Positions 16,900-26,399 are shown, counted from the stretch's first letter. The stretch is 64,000 bases of DNA from Leyella stercorea (GCF_019052365.1 NZ_JAHQUY010000004.1:10262-74261); one strand, 5' to 3'. Numbers and translations: made by a program. Notes: generated by a model from the sequence alone, not told the origin.

Positions 16900-17370
16900 A
16901 TGAAGGATAGAATCAAGAAAATTATGGAGATGCAGCGAAGCACCCAACAGGATTTCGCTGACCAACTGAAAATAGCTCCCGCCACTTTGAGCAGTATTTT
17001 CACAGGACGCACCCGCCCCACCTTGGCGATCGTCGACGCAATAAAAAGTCGCTACCCTCAGATCTCTACCGACTGGCTCATGTTCGGCAAGGGAGACATG
17101 CTCGTGAAGCAGGATGCGGAGGGCGAAAAGGATGCCGACCGGAACGAAACTGAAAACGACCTGTTGGTTGATGCCGATTATGCGCCGAACGCAGAGCCGC
17201 ACTATGGCGGATTCTCACCTGTTGAACCGGGCGTAAACCATACTGCAAAAAGTGCTGATGTGGCAGGCTTCGCTATGAAAAGCGGCGAGGTGAAGCAGCG
17301 CCGAATCACCGAAATTCGCGTCTTTTACGACGATCAGACCTGGGAAACCTTCGTTCCGAGTAATCCGTAA
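16900..17370 (+). CDS. XRE-family helix-turn-helix regulator
   Basis: 156 residues from ATG 16900 (MKDRIKKIMEMQRSTQQDFA). The in-frame ATG at 16837 overlaps the promoter and was not chosen. An N-terminal lambda-repressor-like helix-turn-helix (about 3-60; STQQDFADQLKIAPATLSSI followed by FTGRTRPTLAIVDAI and the PQISTDWLMFGKGDML tail) is followed by an acidic low-complexity linker and a C-terminal RRITEIRVFYDDQTWETFVP segment. This is a common Bacteroidota single-gene regulator. The target is unknown. The repeated TTTGTAAATG boxes upstream are candidate binding sites. Confidence 0.8.
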   Translation: MKDRIKKIMEMQRSTQQDFADQLKIAPATLSSIFTGRTRPTLAIVDAIKSRYPQISTDWLMFGKGDMLVKQDAEGEKDADRNETENDLLVDADYAPNAEPHYGGFSPVEPGVNHTAKSADVAGFAMKSGEVKQRRITEIRVFYDDQTWETFVPSNP

Positions 17371-17454
17371 GGCTTCCTGTCGCCTTCGGCACGCAACTCT
17401 GCCCGCAACAGCAGAGTTGCTATGCTCGCAGGTTAAATATCATTAACTGTTTTC

Positions 17455-17482
17455 TTGTGAAAATAATAATTTGTATCTTTGC
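17455..17482 (+). promoter_or_regulatory. Bacteroidota-type promoter for the DUF2723 gene
   Basis: TTG at 17455-17457 and TATCTTTG at 17475-17482, 17 bp apart. This is slightly short of the usual 19-20 bp. It lies about 80 bp upstream of the start codon. Confidence 0.55.
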
Positions 17483-17561
17483 ACCTTACTAATTATAAGT
17501 AATAACGGTGCTCGCACCTTATTAAATAGGTACATAAAATCAAATATTATATAAATATTCA

Positions 17562-20500
17562 ATGAAACAGTACAAATTAGTGAACAATGTGCTTGGCTGG
17601 CTCACGTTCTTCGTGGCGGCTTTCGTATATTGTTCTACGATTGAGCCGACAGCCAGCTTCTGGGACTGTCCTGAATTTATCACAACGGGTTACAAACTCG
17701 AAGTAGGTCATCCGCCTGGAGCACCTTTCTTTATGCTTACCGCAAACCTGTTCTCGCAGTTTGCAAGCGATCCGTCGCAGGTTGCGCGTATGGTAAACAC
17801 GATGAGCGCATTGCTCAGTGCCACCACGATCCTGTTCCTGTTCTGGAGTATCACGCACCTTGCGCGCAAACTCATTCTTAAGGATTGGAGCGAGCTGACT
17901 CTCGGCAAACTCATCGCTATAGAGGCTTCTGGCTTGGTGGGCGCACTCATCTACACTTTCTCAGACACATTCTGGTTCTCTGCTGTAGAGGGCGAGGTTT
18001 ATGCCTATTCGTCAGCGTTCACAGCTATCGTTTTCTGGCTCATTCTGAAGTGGGAAGATCACGCCGACGAGCCTCACAGCGACCGCTGGCTGGTGCTTAT
18101 CGCATACATGACTGGTCTTTCAATCGGTGTTCACCTGTTGAACCTGCTTTGTCTGCCGGCTATTGTGCTTGTATACTGCTACCGCCGCTTCCCGAACATC
18201 GAGCTTAAGGGTTCGCTCATAGCGCTTGTAGGCTCGTTCATCCTCGTGGCTGCCGTGCTCTACGGCGTCGTTCCGGGCATCATCACCGTGGCAGGTTGGT
18301 TCGAACTCCTGTTCGTGAACACTCTCGGATGTCCGTTCAATACGGGCGAAATCATCTATATCGTGCTGCTCGTTGCTATTGTTATTTGGGCAATATACGA
18401 GTCGTACGTCGACAAGAGCTTTAAGCGTCAGAACGTTTCGTTCGTTCTTGCGGTGGGTATGCTCGGCATCCCGTTCCGTGGAATGACATGGAGCGCAGCT
18501 ATCCTTGGCTTGGTGATACTCGCAGCTATCTATTTCGGCTTGAACTATCGCAAAAAGATTGGCAAGGACCTTGTTCCTGTGGTTACATCACGCTTCAAGA
18601 ACACCGCTCTGCTCTGCATGCTGATGCTTATGATCGGCTATTCGAGCTACGCAGTCATCGTTATCCGCTCGGCTGCTAACCCGCCGATGGACCAGAACTC
18701 GCCGGAGGACGTGTTCACACTCGGCTCTTATCTCAGCCGCGACCAGTACGGCGACTCACCGCTGCTCTACGGACAGGCTTACACTTCGCAGGTGGCTTAC
18801 GACGTCGACGGCAATATGTGCGTGCCTAAGCACAAGGAAGGTGCTGCTATCTGGCAGCGCAAGGAGAAGGCTTCTAAGGATGAGAAGGACTCTTACTTCG
18901 TGGTTTCGCATAAGGACAAGATCATATATGCTCAGAATATGCTCTTCCCACGTATGCACTCGTCGGCTCATGCTGGAGCTTACGAGAACTGGATGGGAGG
19001 CGTTGAGGGCACTCAGGTGCCTTACGACCGTTGCGGCGAGCCTGTGATGGTGAAGATGCCTACTCAGATGGAGAACATCCGCTTCTTCCTCTCTTATCAG
19101 TGCAACTTCATGTACTGGCGCTACTTCATGTGGAACTTCGCCGGACGTCAGAACGATATTCAGGGCAACGGCGAGCCTGAGCATGGCAACTGGATAACCG
19201 GTATATCGTTCATCGACGACTGGATGCTTGGTGACCAGAGTAAGATGCCGGCTGAACTGAAGGCTAACAAGGGTCACAACGTGTTCTACTGTCTGCCTCT
19301 CCTGCTCGGACTCATCGGTCTTTTCTGGCAGGCTTGGCGCGGTCAGCGCGGCATCCGCCAGTTCTGGGTTGTGTTCTTCCTCTTCTTTATGACTGGTCTT
19401 GCCATCGTGCTCTACCTTAACCAGACTCCGCAGCAGCCGCGTGAGCGCGACTATGCTTATGCAGGCTCGTTCTACGCTTACGCTATCTGGTGTGGTCTTG
19501 GTGTTCTGGCTATCTACGATATGCTCAAGAAGAAGATAAATTGCAACGATGTCGCTGTAGCCGGTGTTGTAGGCGTAGCCTGTCTGCTCGTGCCTATACA
19601 GATGGCTTCGCAGACCTGGGACGACCACGACCGCAGCGGACGCTATACTTGCCGCGACTTCGGTCAGAACTATCTCATGACGTTGCAGGATAAGGGCAAT
19701 CCTATCATCTTCACCAACGGCGACAACGATACCTTCCCACTTTGGTACAACCAGGAGACTGAGGGCGTGCGTACAGACGCTCGTGTCTGCAACCTCTCTT
19801 ATTTGCAGACAGACTGGTATATCGACCAGATGAAGCGTCCGGCTTACGATTCGCCTTCTGTGCCTATCACTTGGCCGCGTATCGACTTCTGCTCGGGAAC
19901 AAACGACTATATCGAGGTTAAACCTGGAATGAAGCAGCAGCTTCTCGAGTTCTACCGCGATTATCCGCAGGAGGCGCGCGCTGCGTTCGGCGATGAGCCG
20001 TTCGAGTTGAAGAACATTTTGAAGTATTGGGTGCGCTCTAAGGATAGCGACACGCACATAATTCCTACAGATACGCTCTATATCACTATCGACAAGGAGG
20101 CTGTGCGCCGCTCTGGCATGATGATGGCAAGCGATACTATCCCAGATCGCATGGTTATCTCGCTCGCCGGCAAGCGTGCTATCTATAAGAACGACCTTAT
20201 GATGCTCGAGATGCTTGCACAGTGCAACTGGGAGCGTCCGTTGTATGTGGCTACAACCGTGGGTTCTGACAACTACATGAATCTCGGTGACAACTTCGTG
20301 CAGGAGGGTCTGGCTTACCGCATAACGCCGTTCAACACTAAGGCACCCGGAGCTAAGAACTTCGACACGGAAAAGACGTATAACAACGTGATGAACCGCT
20401 TCAAGTGGGGCGGTCTTGACAAGCCGGGACTATACATCGACGAGACTGTGATGCGCATGTGCTACACTCATCGCCACCTCTTTGCTACTCTTGCCATGCA

Positions 20501-20894
20501 GCTCATCGCTGAAGGTCAGAACGCAAAGGCCGAGAAAGTGCTCCGTAAGTCGGAGAAGGTGCTGCCGGAGTATAATGTGCCCTACACATTCATGTCTGGT
20601 GCAAGCGATTTGGCGCGTGCTTACGCCCTTATCGGCAAGAAGGCTGACGCTGCGTGCATCCTCAACAAGGTTTGGGCTGACGCAAAGAGCTACGCCGACT
20701 ACTATCTGCAGCTCACAGGTTCGCGCTTTATGATGTCGCAGAACGAGGTTCTTCGCCAGCTCTACATCATGCAGAACATCGCTGACATGACTCAGGCTTG
20801 CGATAAGAATCTCGCCAACAAGCGTCTTAAGACCGTTAATGCCCTCTACGCTGTATATCAGGCGAAGGGTGGCACGCCTTATCAAGGCGAATAA
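17562..20894 (+). CDS. DUF2723 membrane glycosyltransferase (GT117-like, candidate protein O-mannosyltransferase)
   Basis: 1110 residues. The N-terminal half has 11-13 hydrophobic helices with the DUF2723 signature early on: YCSTIEPTASFWDCPEFITT followed by GYKLEVGHPPGAPFF, including the acidic residues expected in a polyprenyl-phosphate-sugar glycosyltransferase loop, and FSDTFWFSAVEGEVYA. A second group of helices (about 560-720) is followed by a soluble region containing FTNGDNDTFPLWYNQE and a C-terminal TPR-like part. In Bacteroidota this family is thought to start O-glycosylation of exported proteins. It is a single gene with its own promoter, followed by a polysaccharide deacetylase. 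Confidence 0.8.
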   Translation: MKQYKLVNNVLGWLTFFVAAFVYCSTIEPTASFWDCPEFITTGYKLEVGHPPGAPFFMLTANLFSQFASDPSQVARMVNTMSALLSATTILFLFWSITHLARKLILKDWSELTLGKLIAIEASGLVGALIYTFSDTFWFSAVEGEVYAYSSAFTAIVFWLILKWEDHADEPHSDRWLVLIAYMTGLSIGVHLLNLLCLPAIVLVYCYRRFPNIELKGSLIALVGSFILVAAVLYGVVPGIITVAGWFELLFVNTLGCPFNTGEIIYIVLLVAIVIWAIYESYVDKSFKRQNVSFVLAVGMLGIPFRGMTWSAAILGLVILAAIYFGLNYRKKIGKDLVPVVTSRFKNTALLCMLMLMIGYSSYAVIVIRSAANPPMDQNSPEDVFTLGSYLSRDQYGDSPLLYGQAYTSQVAYDVDGNMCVPKHKEGAAIWQRKEKASKDEKDSYFVVSHKDKIIYAQNMLFPRMHSSAHAGAYENWMGGVEGTQVPYDRCGEPVMVKMPTQMENIRFFLSYQCNFMYWRYFMWNFAGRQNDIQGNGEPEHGNWITGISFIDDWMLGDQSKMPAELKANKGHNVFYCLPLLLGLIGLFWQAWRGQRGIRQFWVVFFLFFMTGLAIVLYLNQTPQQPRERDYAYAGSFYAYAIWCGLGVLAIYDMLKKKINCNDVAVAGVVGVACLLVPIQMASQTWDDHDRSGRYTCRDFGQNYLMTLQDKGNPIIFTNGDNDTFPLWYNQETEGVRTDARVCNLSYLQTDWYIDQMKRPAYDSPSVPITWPRIDFCSGTNDYIEVKPGMKQQLLEFYRDYPQEARAAFGDEPFELKNILKYWVRSKDSDTHIIPTDTLYITIDKEAVRRSGMMMASDTIPDRMVISLAGKRAIYKNDLMMLEMLAQCNWERPLYVATTVGSDNYMNLGDNFVQEGLAYRITPFNTKAPGAKNFDTEKTYNNVMNRFKWGGLDKPGLYIDETVMRMCYTHRHLFATLAMQLIAEGQNAKAEKVLRKSEKVLPEYNVPYTFMSGASDLARAYALIGKKADAACILNKVWADAKSYADYYLQLTGSRFMMSQNEVLRQLYIMQNIADMTQACDKNLANKRLKTVNALYAVYQAKGGTPYQGE

Positions 20895-21023
20895 GCGCAA
20901 CGGTGAACAAGCAAAGTACGTTGGTTAATGGACAAAGTACGACTTGAATAGACATGTACTACGGCTATATTACGCAAAGTACGACTAAGAGTAAACAAAA
21001 CGACGAAGAATAAATAGTCAGCA

Positions 21024-21635
21024 ATGTTTATAGAACAACCATCAATATGGCTTCGATGGCTCTATCCGAGAGCGTCGTGGAGAATGGACCACAATGACCA
21101 TTCGGTGTATCTCACGTTTGATGACGGACCGATACCCGAGTCGACACCGTTCATTCTCCAGACGCTGAAGGAGTTCGGTATACACGCCACCTTCTTCATG
21201 GTGGGCGACAACGTGCGCAAGTATCCCGAACTCTACAAGCAGATTGTGGCAGAGGGACATCAGGTAGGCAACCACACGTATCATCATTTGGGCGGCTTCA
21301 AGCACTTCACCCATACATACGTGAAGGATACCAACAAGGCTAATGAGCTGATTGGTTCCCACCTGTTCCGTCCGCCGCACGGCTGCATGAGTCATGCAGA
21401 GTATCTGTGGCTGCGCCGCAAGTATCGCATTGTGATGTGGGACCTTGTGACGCGCGACTACTCTAAATGGCTTACTGCCGACGATGTTGTGGAGAATGTG
21501 AAGCGATACGCTCGCAACGGCTCAATCATCACGTTTCACGACTCGTTGAAGAGCATCGAGAAGCTGAAGACCGCCTTGCCCCGTTCGCTGCAATGGCTGA
21601 AGGATCAGGGATACAGCTTCAAGGTTTTCGATTAA
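21024..21635 (+). CDS. Polysaccharide deacetylase (NodB domain)
   Basis: 203 residues, a minimal carbohydrate esterase 4 domain without a visible signal peptide. All five motifs are present: TFDDGP (motif 1), NHTYHH (motif 2 metal-binding histidines), FRPPHG (motif 3), WDLVTRDY (motif 4) and ITFHDS (motif 5). It should remove N-acetyl or O-acetyl groups from peptidoglycan or a surface glycan using a metal ion. The spacer before it (20895-21023) repeats CAAAGTACG three times. It is followed by an AT-rich repeat spacer and queG. Confidence 0.9.
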   Translation: MFIEQPSIWLRWLYPRASWRMDHNDHSVYLTFDDGPIPESTPFILQTLKEFGIHATFFMVGDNVRKYPELYKQIVAEGHQVGNHTYHHLGGFKHFTHTYVKDTNKANELIGSHLFRPPHGCMSHAEYLWLRRKYRIVMWDLVTRDYSKWLTADDVVENVKRYARNGSIITFHDSLKSIEKLKTALPRSLQWLKDQGYSFKVFD

Positions 21636-21669
21636 AATGAAGATTAGGATTTGATTTTATTGAAATAAT

Positions 21670-21829
21670 CCACAACATCTTAATTGATGATTTTATGATA
21701 TAATCAAGAATGTCTTGATGGTAATCCATTACATATATGACATGGTTATCCATAACATCTTAATGTTGATTATATTTATAAAATCAAATAACATCTGAAA
21801 TGGTGATTTTATGACAAACAGCATAACAT
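21670..21829 (+). repeat. AT-rich spacer with four ACATCT repeats before queG
   Basis: CAACATCTTAATTGATGATT (about 21673), TAACATCTTAATGTTGATTA (about 21753), TAACATCTGAAATGGTGATT (about 21788) and TAACATCTGAACTGATAAAA (about 21823) are variants of one roughly 28-bp unit. The last copy runs into the start of queG. Function unknown. Confidence 0.55.
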
Positions 21830-22746
21830 CTGAACTGATAAAAGCCGAGGCAAAGAGTCTCGGCTTTTTTGCTTGTGGTATAGCGAAGGCGGATGCCGTT
21901 GAGCAGAGTGTTGTAGACAGCTACCGCCGTTGGATAGCAGAAGGCTGTAATGCCAGCATGGCCTATCTTGAGAACTATCCCGATAAACGTTTCGACCCGC
22001 GCCTGCTTGTGCCTGGCGTGCGCAGCATTGTGTCTGTGGCGCTCAACTATGCGCCGTCGCGCCGTATGCCCACAGACGCGCCGCAATTTGCGTCGTACGC
22101 ATTGGGTAAGGACTATCATGATGTAGTGAAGCACAAGCTCTCCCAACTGGCAGAGCGACTCGGTTTTGAGCTTAGCGACCAGGTGCGCGCCTTCTGCGAC
22201 TCAGCGCCCGTGCTTGAACGCTATTGGGCTGTGCGGGCAGGGTTGGGCTGGATAGGACGCAACCATCAGCTCATAATACCTCATGCCGGCTCGATGTTCT
22301 TCCTCGGTGAGTTGTTTTTGCCCGTAGAAGTGGACTACGACAAGCCGATGGAGTCGCGTTGCGGCACGTGCAACAACTGTGTTGAGGCTTGTCCTACGCA
22401 GGCGTTGAAGCGCAATGAAGACGGCGACACCTGTAAGTTCGACAGCAGGCTTTGCCTAAACTATCAGACGATAGAGAATCGCGGTGAAATTCCCGACGAA
22501 CTTGCAGCAAAACTCGCACCTTATATATATGGTTGCGACCGCTGCCAGTCGGCATGTCCGTGGAATCGCTTCGCTGTGCCCAATACAACGCCTGAGCTGC
22601 AGCCTTCAGACGAGCTGCTTGCGATGAAGCGCGAGGACTGGCTTACGCTTACAGAGGAAGAATATCGCAAGCTGTTCAAGGGGAGTGCGGTGAAACGCGC
22701 GAAGTATGCGGGGCTTATGAGGAATATTAAGGATGCACTGGAATGA
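21811..22746 (+). CDS. queG: Epoxyqueuosine reductase
   Basis: 311 residues. QueG uses cobalamin and iron-sulfur clusters for the last step of queuosine synthesis in tRNA. Visible features: the N-terminal LGFFACGIAKAD segment, RSIVSVALNY, DYHDVVKHKL, AFCDSAPVLERYWAVRAGLG followed by WIGRNHQLI (family signature with the conserved Asp), and two ferredoxin-type cluster motifs CGTCNNCVEACP and CDRCQSACPWNR. Length is typical of Bacteroidota QueG, which lack the C-terminal HEAT repeats. The start could also lie a few codons further in, since the ATG at 21811 sits within the spacer repeats. Confidence 0.93.
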   Translation: MTNSITSELIKAEAKSLGFFACGIAKADAVEQSVVDSYRRWIAEGCNASMAYLENYPDKRFDPRLLVPGVRSIVSVALNYAPSRRMPTDAPQFASYALGKDYHDVVKHKLSQLAERLGFELSDQVRAFCDSAPVLERYWAVRAGLGWIGRNHQLIIPHAGSMFFLGELFLPVEVDYDKPMESRCGTCNNCVEACPTQALKRNEDGDTCKFDSRLCLNYQTIENRGEIPDELAAKLAPYIYGCDRCQSACPWNRFAVPNTTPELQPSDELLAMKREDWLTLTEEEYRKLFKGSAVKRAKYAGLMRNIKDALE

Positions 22747-22795
22747 GTTTTTTTCTTGATTGGTGTACTTCTTGCTTTGGCAAGCGGCAAAGCTA

Positions 22796-23032
22796 TATTT
22801 CTTGGTTGGTGCACTTGAGACAAGTGCACCCCCTGAGAGTAGTGGTAAGAGTCAATTGATTCTTACAATTCTGATATTTCTTGGTTGGTGCACTTGAGAC
22901 AAGCGCACCCCCTGAGAGTAGTGGTAAGAGTCAATTGATTCTTACAATTCTGATATTTCTTGGTTGGTGCACTTGAGACAAGTGCACCCCCTGATGGTAG
23001 TGGTAAGAATCAGTTGATTCTTACGATTCTGA
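22796..23032 (-). repeat. 79-bp tandem triplicate with hairpins, overlapping the 3' end of the DUF1460 gene
   Basis: Copies are 22796-22874, 22875-22953 and 22954-23032. Each contains GGTGCACTTG-AGA-CAAGTGCACC, a hairpin with a 10-bp stem (copy 2 has one change). The end of each copy matches the last codons of the DUF1460 gene (RIVRIN and stop), and the third copy is the actual gene end. The hairpins may act as terminators for the minus-strand gene and for queG coming the other way. Confidence 0.9.
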
Positions 23033-24017
23033 TGCCCACTTGCGACGGATGCTTCTGCATATAATCGTGCAGCGTCATGGGTTCCTCCACCACTTTCTTA
23101 TGAATCTGCGACGCGTTCAGCATGTGCAGTCCGTCTTTATGCCACACTGCGATGCCGATATGCGATGTGTCGAGACCCTTTTTCTTTGTAATGATAGCGA
23201 TGATGTCGCCGTCGTGTATGGCAGAACGCAGCAGTTTCGTATTCTTGATGTCACCCTTCGGTATATACATGTAAGTATTGCCCGACAGGCGGCGTTCCAT
23301 TTCTGCAATCGGCTTCACCATTTCTGGGTTGTTCTTCAGCATCGGATAGGCGTCGGTGTGCGTGCTCATGAAGCTGATAGAGAGCGTCTGTCGAGTGTTG
23401 AACGGCGGATTAGGCGTGTTTATTTCGCGAACGAAGCCGTCCTTTGTGTTCTCTTCAATCCACTCCGTGAAGTAATGCTGGCGAGCCGAGTAGTCGACGT
23501 TGCCATCAACGTAGCGAATGCGTCGCAGGAAGTGGAGATAGTCGGCGTAAGAGGTGCGGTTGTGCTTCACGCATTCGTAGACGGCGAGCACGTTCTCCAC
23601 GTACGTAGTGCAGTCGAGCTGTCGCAGATTGACCACAAGATTCTCCTTACTGTCGTTCTCGAGCGTCTTTGCCACGTACGGAATGCCGCAGAAGCTGCGT
23701 GCTATGTGCAGCAACAGCAGTTGTCGCTGTCGGTCGGCGTCGATGTTCTGCGCTATTGACGCCTTGTATTTCAGCGCCTTGCTGATGTGCTGCATCACGA
23801 GCGAGCTGTCGTTCGGGGCAGATTGCACTTCGAACGCAGGTTTTATTGTTTTTTGTGTAGAGTCGTGTAGCGAAGCGTCAGCCTGTTTCGCTACACGACT
23901 TGTTTGTTTTGCGGCAGTTGCAGACTGTTCTACGGCAGGAGCAGACTGTTTTGGAGCCGCGTTGCATTGCGCCATCAGCGTTGCTGAGGCTATGATTGTT
24001 AAGAATGTTGCTTTCAT
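23010..24017 (-). CDS. DUF1460 NlpC/P60-like amidase-type protein
   Basis: 335 residues. The N-terminal signal peptide MKATFLTIIASATLMAQCNA may be a lipoprotein signal (MAQC). A linker rich in Ala, Lys and Gln repeats (KQSAPAVEQSATAAKQTSRV) follows. The DUF1460 domain (about 90-335) carries the candidate catalytic Cys in LRQLDCTTYVENVLAV and His in KGLDTSHIGIAVWH, as in NlpC/P60-fold cell-wall peptidases. Members probably cut muropeptides in the periplasm. The last codons lie within the 79-bp repeat. It is followed on the minus strand only by the repeat spacer; the DUF4421 gene is 30 bp upstream on the same strand. Confidence 0.85.
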   Translation of the reverse strand: MKATFLTIIASATLMAQCNAAPKQSAPAVEQSATAAKQTSRVAKQADASLHDSTQKTIKPAFEVQSAPNDSSLVMQHISKALKYKASIAQNIDADRQRQLLLLHIARSFCGIPYVAKTLENDSKENLVVNLRQLDCTTYVENVLAVYECVKHNRTSYADYLHFLRRIRYVDGNVDYSARQHYFTEWIEENTKDGFVREINTPNPPFNTRQTLSISFMSTHTDAYPMLKNNPEMVKPIAEMERRLSGNTYMYIPKGDIKNTKLLRSAIHDGDIIAIITKKKGLDTSHIGIAVWHKDGLHMLNASQIHKKVVEEPMTLHDYMQKHPSQVGIRIVRIN

Positions 24018-24047
24018 AATTGAATTTGTTAGGCTTGGACTCCTTTG

Positions 24048-25280
24048 TTACTTTCTTTTTCTGAAGTTGAAACCGAAGTAGATGTTCAGACTTCCGAACA
24101 TGCTGTTCGTAGAGAATCGGGTTTTCTTGTAGTTGTACGAATGTACTATGGCGCTCATTCCGGCGAACCATCTCATGTTGTTCCACACGATGCCGAAGCG
24201 TCCCACGCCGTCGATATTGAAGTTGTTCATGCTGAAGTCGTGGAACGAGAGCACGTCGTTGTTGCCGTTGCCCGTAGTGTTCTTGTATCCGAGCGCCATC
24301 GACACGGACGCCGCAGCCAGCCAGTTGCGTGCGAACACCCAGTTATAGGCATATCCGCACGAGGCAGACAGGTCGGTATACTTGATTTCCTTCATCTTCA
24401 GGTTGCTGTCCATGCATCTCGACGCCACATCCTCGCCCAGCCGGTCAGCCACGGTGTCGTACAGCTTGTCCCAATCAATCTTCAGCGAATGTTTCGTATA
24501 GCCCATTCCGCAGAGCCACGAGCCCGCCGAGCGCCGTTGTATGGTGCTCTGGCTGAATGCGGCGGGGTAGGAGAATCGCCGGTGGTTGAAGATATAATAG
24601 AGGTTGAAGCCCTTGATGCCCACGTTGATGCCGTCGAAGTCGACGTTCTTAAGCGGATGCGTATTGACGGAATAGCTCGGGTTGAAGCTTGCGCGCGAAA
24701 TCTTGTAGTTGCTGCCTGTCTTGCGGTAGAACAGGTCGACGCCGAAGACGGCTGTGTACAGGCTAAGGTCGAACTCCGTGCTTCGGCTCTTGTTCTTCAA
24801 GTCGTTGAAGTCGACGGTATATCCGAGGAACAGCCATCGCCATCCGAAGTAGGGTCCGAACTTCATCTTCGGTTCGGGAGCGAACGAGAAGTCGTTGCCC
24901 TGCTCGCTGATTATTCTGTAGCGTTCATACGTATTGGTGTTCTGCACCATCGCGGCAAAGTCGTATCCCTGCGGCTCTATGTACGTCGTGTCTACGTCGG
25001 AGAACGACTCAAACAGACGCACGAAGGCGCCGCCCAATCGCTTTATGAACGGCTTCTTCTTGTGCGACTTGGCAATGAGGCTGTCTGCGGGCGGTGGGTC
25101 TGCGGTCTTCAGTCCGATAGCAGCCACGGAATCCGTCGCAGCCGTCGTGCAGGCAGCCGTCGTGTAAGTAGCTGCAGAATCCGCCACAGCCACCCGTCCG
25201 ATGCTGTCGGCAGGCGTCTGAGCAGCAGTCTGCAGGCTTGCGCAGGCGGCGAGGCAGAGAATGAAGGCGTGTCGTCTCAT
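24048..25280 (-). CDS. DUF4421 outer-membrane-type protein
   Basis: 410 residues from ATG 25278-25280 (MRRHAFILCLAACASLQTAAQ, a signal peptide). A longer open frame continues upstream inside the antisense of the next gene and was ignored. After an Ala/Thr/Asp-rich linker (about 22-75) comes a beta-rich DUF4421 region (EPKMKFGPYFGWRWLFLGYT, FDLSLYTAVFGVDLFYRKTG, FGSLNIYFGFNFRKRK at the end) that looks like a barrel. Function unknown. It is 50 bp downstream of the Gfo/Idh/MocA gene and 30 bp upstream of DUF1460 on the same strand, so a three-gene transcript is likely. Confidence 0.8.
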   Translation of the reverse strand: MRRHAFILCLAACASLQTAAQTPADSIGRVAVADSAATYTTAACTTAATDSVAAIGLKTADPPPADSLIAKSHKKKPFIKRLGGAFVRLFESFSDVDTTYIEPQGYDFAAMVQNTNTYERYRIISEQGNDFSFAPEPKMKFGPYFGWRWLFLGYTVDFNDLKNKSRSTEFDLSLYTAVFGVDLFYRKTGSNYKISRASFNPSYSVNTHPLKNVDFDGINVGIKGFNLYYIFNHRRFSYPAAFSQSTIQRRSAGSWLCGMGYTKHSLKIDWDKLYDTVADRLGEDVASRCMDSNLKMKEIKYTDLSASCGYAYNWVFARNWLAAASVSMALGYKNTTGNGNNDVLSFHDFSMNNFNIDGVGRFGIVWNNMRWFAGMSAIVHSYNYKKTRFSTNSMFGSLNIYFGFNFRKRK

Positions 25281-25330
25281 TGCGTTATGTGGTATTGTCG
25301 GTTTTCCTTGTTTAAAGCTTTCCGAGAAGC

Positions 25331-26314
25331 TTAGAGCTTGCCCAGTATGCGGTCCATCACCCAGTTCACAGGCGTGGCGCTCACGCTCGTACAGGTGCAG
25401 ATGCCCGTGCCCTGCAAGTGCTCTATAACCGCCTTGATTATAGGCAGCTGCACGTATGGCGGGTTGGGCACCACGATGCTCGTCTTGCCCTTGCTCGTGA
25501 CGAGCTGAATCGGGTCGTAGTTGTACACCGAGAACGAGAGCATGCCCTTCTCGCCAATCACCTCTATGCAGTCCTCCTTGGCGCTCTGGTGTCCCACGAA
25601 GCACCACGAGCCGCTGCCCGGCAGTCCGTTCTCGAAGAAGAAGCAGGCGCTGATGGTGTCCTCCGCCTTGTACAGATGTGCGCGGTTGGAGCAGTAGCCG
25701 TGCGCACGCGTGATTATGCCGAATATCTCCTGCAGCAAGTCGAGCTGATGCGGCGCGAGGTCGTAGAAGTAGCCCGCACCCGCAATGTCGGGCTGCAGAC
25801 GCCACGGCAGGTTGTGCGATGCGCTGTAGTCGAGGTCGCGCGGCGGCACTGAGAAGCGTATCTGCACGTTCGTCACCGTGCCTATCTCGCCCGACTCGAT
25901 AATCTGCTTCACCTTCTGGAAGTAGGGCAAGTAGCGGCGGTAGTAAGCCACGAAACAGGGCACGCCTGTAATCTCGCTGATGCGGTTGATGCGTGCGCAA
26001 TCCTCGTAGCTCGCTGCCAGCGGCTTTTCTATATACACGGGCTTGCCAGCCTTCATCGCCATGATGGCGAATGTGGCGTGGCTCGACGGCGGAGTGGCTA
26101 TATATACAGCCGTCACCTCGGGGTCGTCAATGAGCTGTTGCGGGTCGGTATACCAGCGCTTTATGCCGTGACGCTTGGCGTACGACTTCGCTTTAGCCTC
26201 GTTGCGGCTCATCACAGCCACAACCTTCGAGCCGGGCACCTCGTTGAACGCCGGTCCCGACTTCTTCTCGGTCACTTCTCCGCAACCTATGAATCCCCAA
26301 CCTATCTGTTTCAT
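25331..26314 (-). CDS. Gfo/Idh/MocA family oxidoreductase
   Basis: 327 residues. An N-terminal Rossmann domain (GWGFIGCGEVTEKKSGPAFN, then VVAVMSRNEAKAKSYAKRHG) binds NAD(P). The catalytic Lys motif is YIEKPLAASYEDC and the second-domain His motif is DLAPHQLDLLQEIFG. Such enzymes oxidise or reduce sugars or inositols; the substrate cannot be told from sequence. There is no signal peptide, so it is cytoplasmic. It heads a minus-strand group with DUF4421 and DUF1460. Confidence 0.88.
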   Translation of the reverse strand: MKQIGWGFIGCGEVTEKKSGPAFNEVPGSKVVAVMSRNEAKAKSYAKRHGIKRWYTDPQQLIDDPEVTAVYIATPPSSHATFAIMAMKAGKPVYIEKPLAASYEDCARINRISEITGVPCFVAYYRRYLPYFQKVKQIIESGEIGTVTNVQIRFSVPPRDLDYSASHNLPWRLQPDIAGAGYFYDLAPHQLDLLQEIFGIITRAHGYCSNRAHLYKAEDTISACFFFENGLPGSGSWCFVGHQSAKEDCIEVIGEKGMLSFSVYNYDPIQLVTSKGKTSIVVPNPPYVQLPIIKAVIEHLQGTGICTCTSVSATPVNWVMDRILGKL

Positions 26315-26399
26315 TTCTTTATTCGTGTTTTATTAGTCAAAAATTAAGCTGATGCCAGTCTTTCGGCGTATCTTTTCTGATGCTGCAGCCCAGCTTTCG

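Noticed and set aside
18756-20057. 433-residue minus-strand frame opposite the DUF2723 gene
   Set aside because: No family pattern, and it is antisense to a conserved membrane protein.
22796-23032. CRISPR-like array from the three 79-bp units
   Set aside because: The units are directly adjacent with no variable spacers.
24048-26000. A 650-residue open frame on the minus strand
   Set aside because: Its upstream half lies antisense or out of frame within the Gfo/Idh/MocA gene; the real DUF4421 protein starts at 25280 with a signal peptide.
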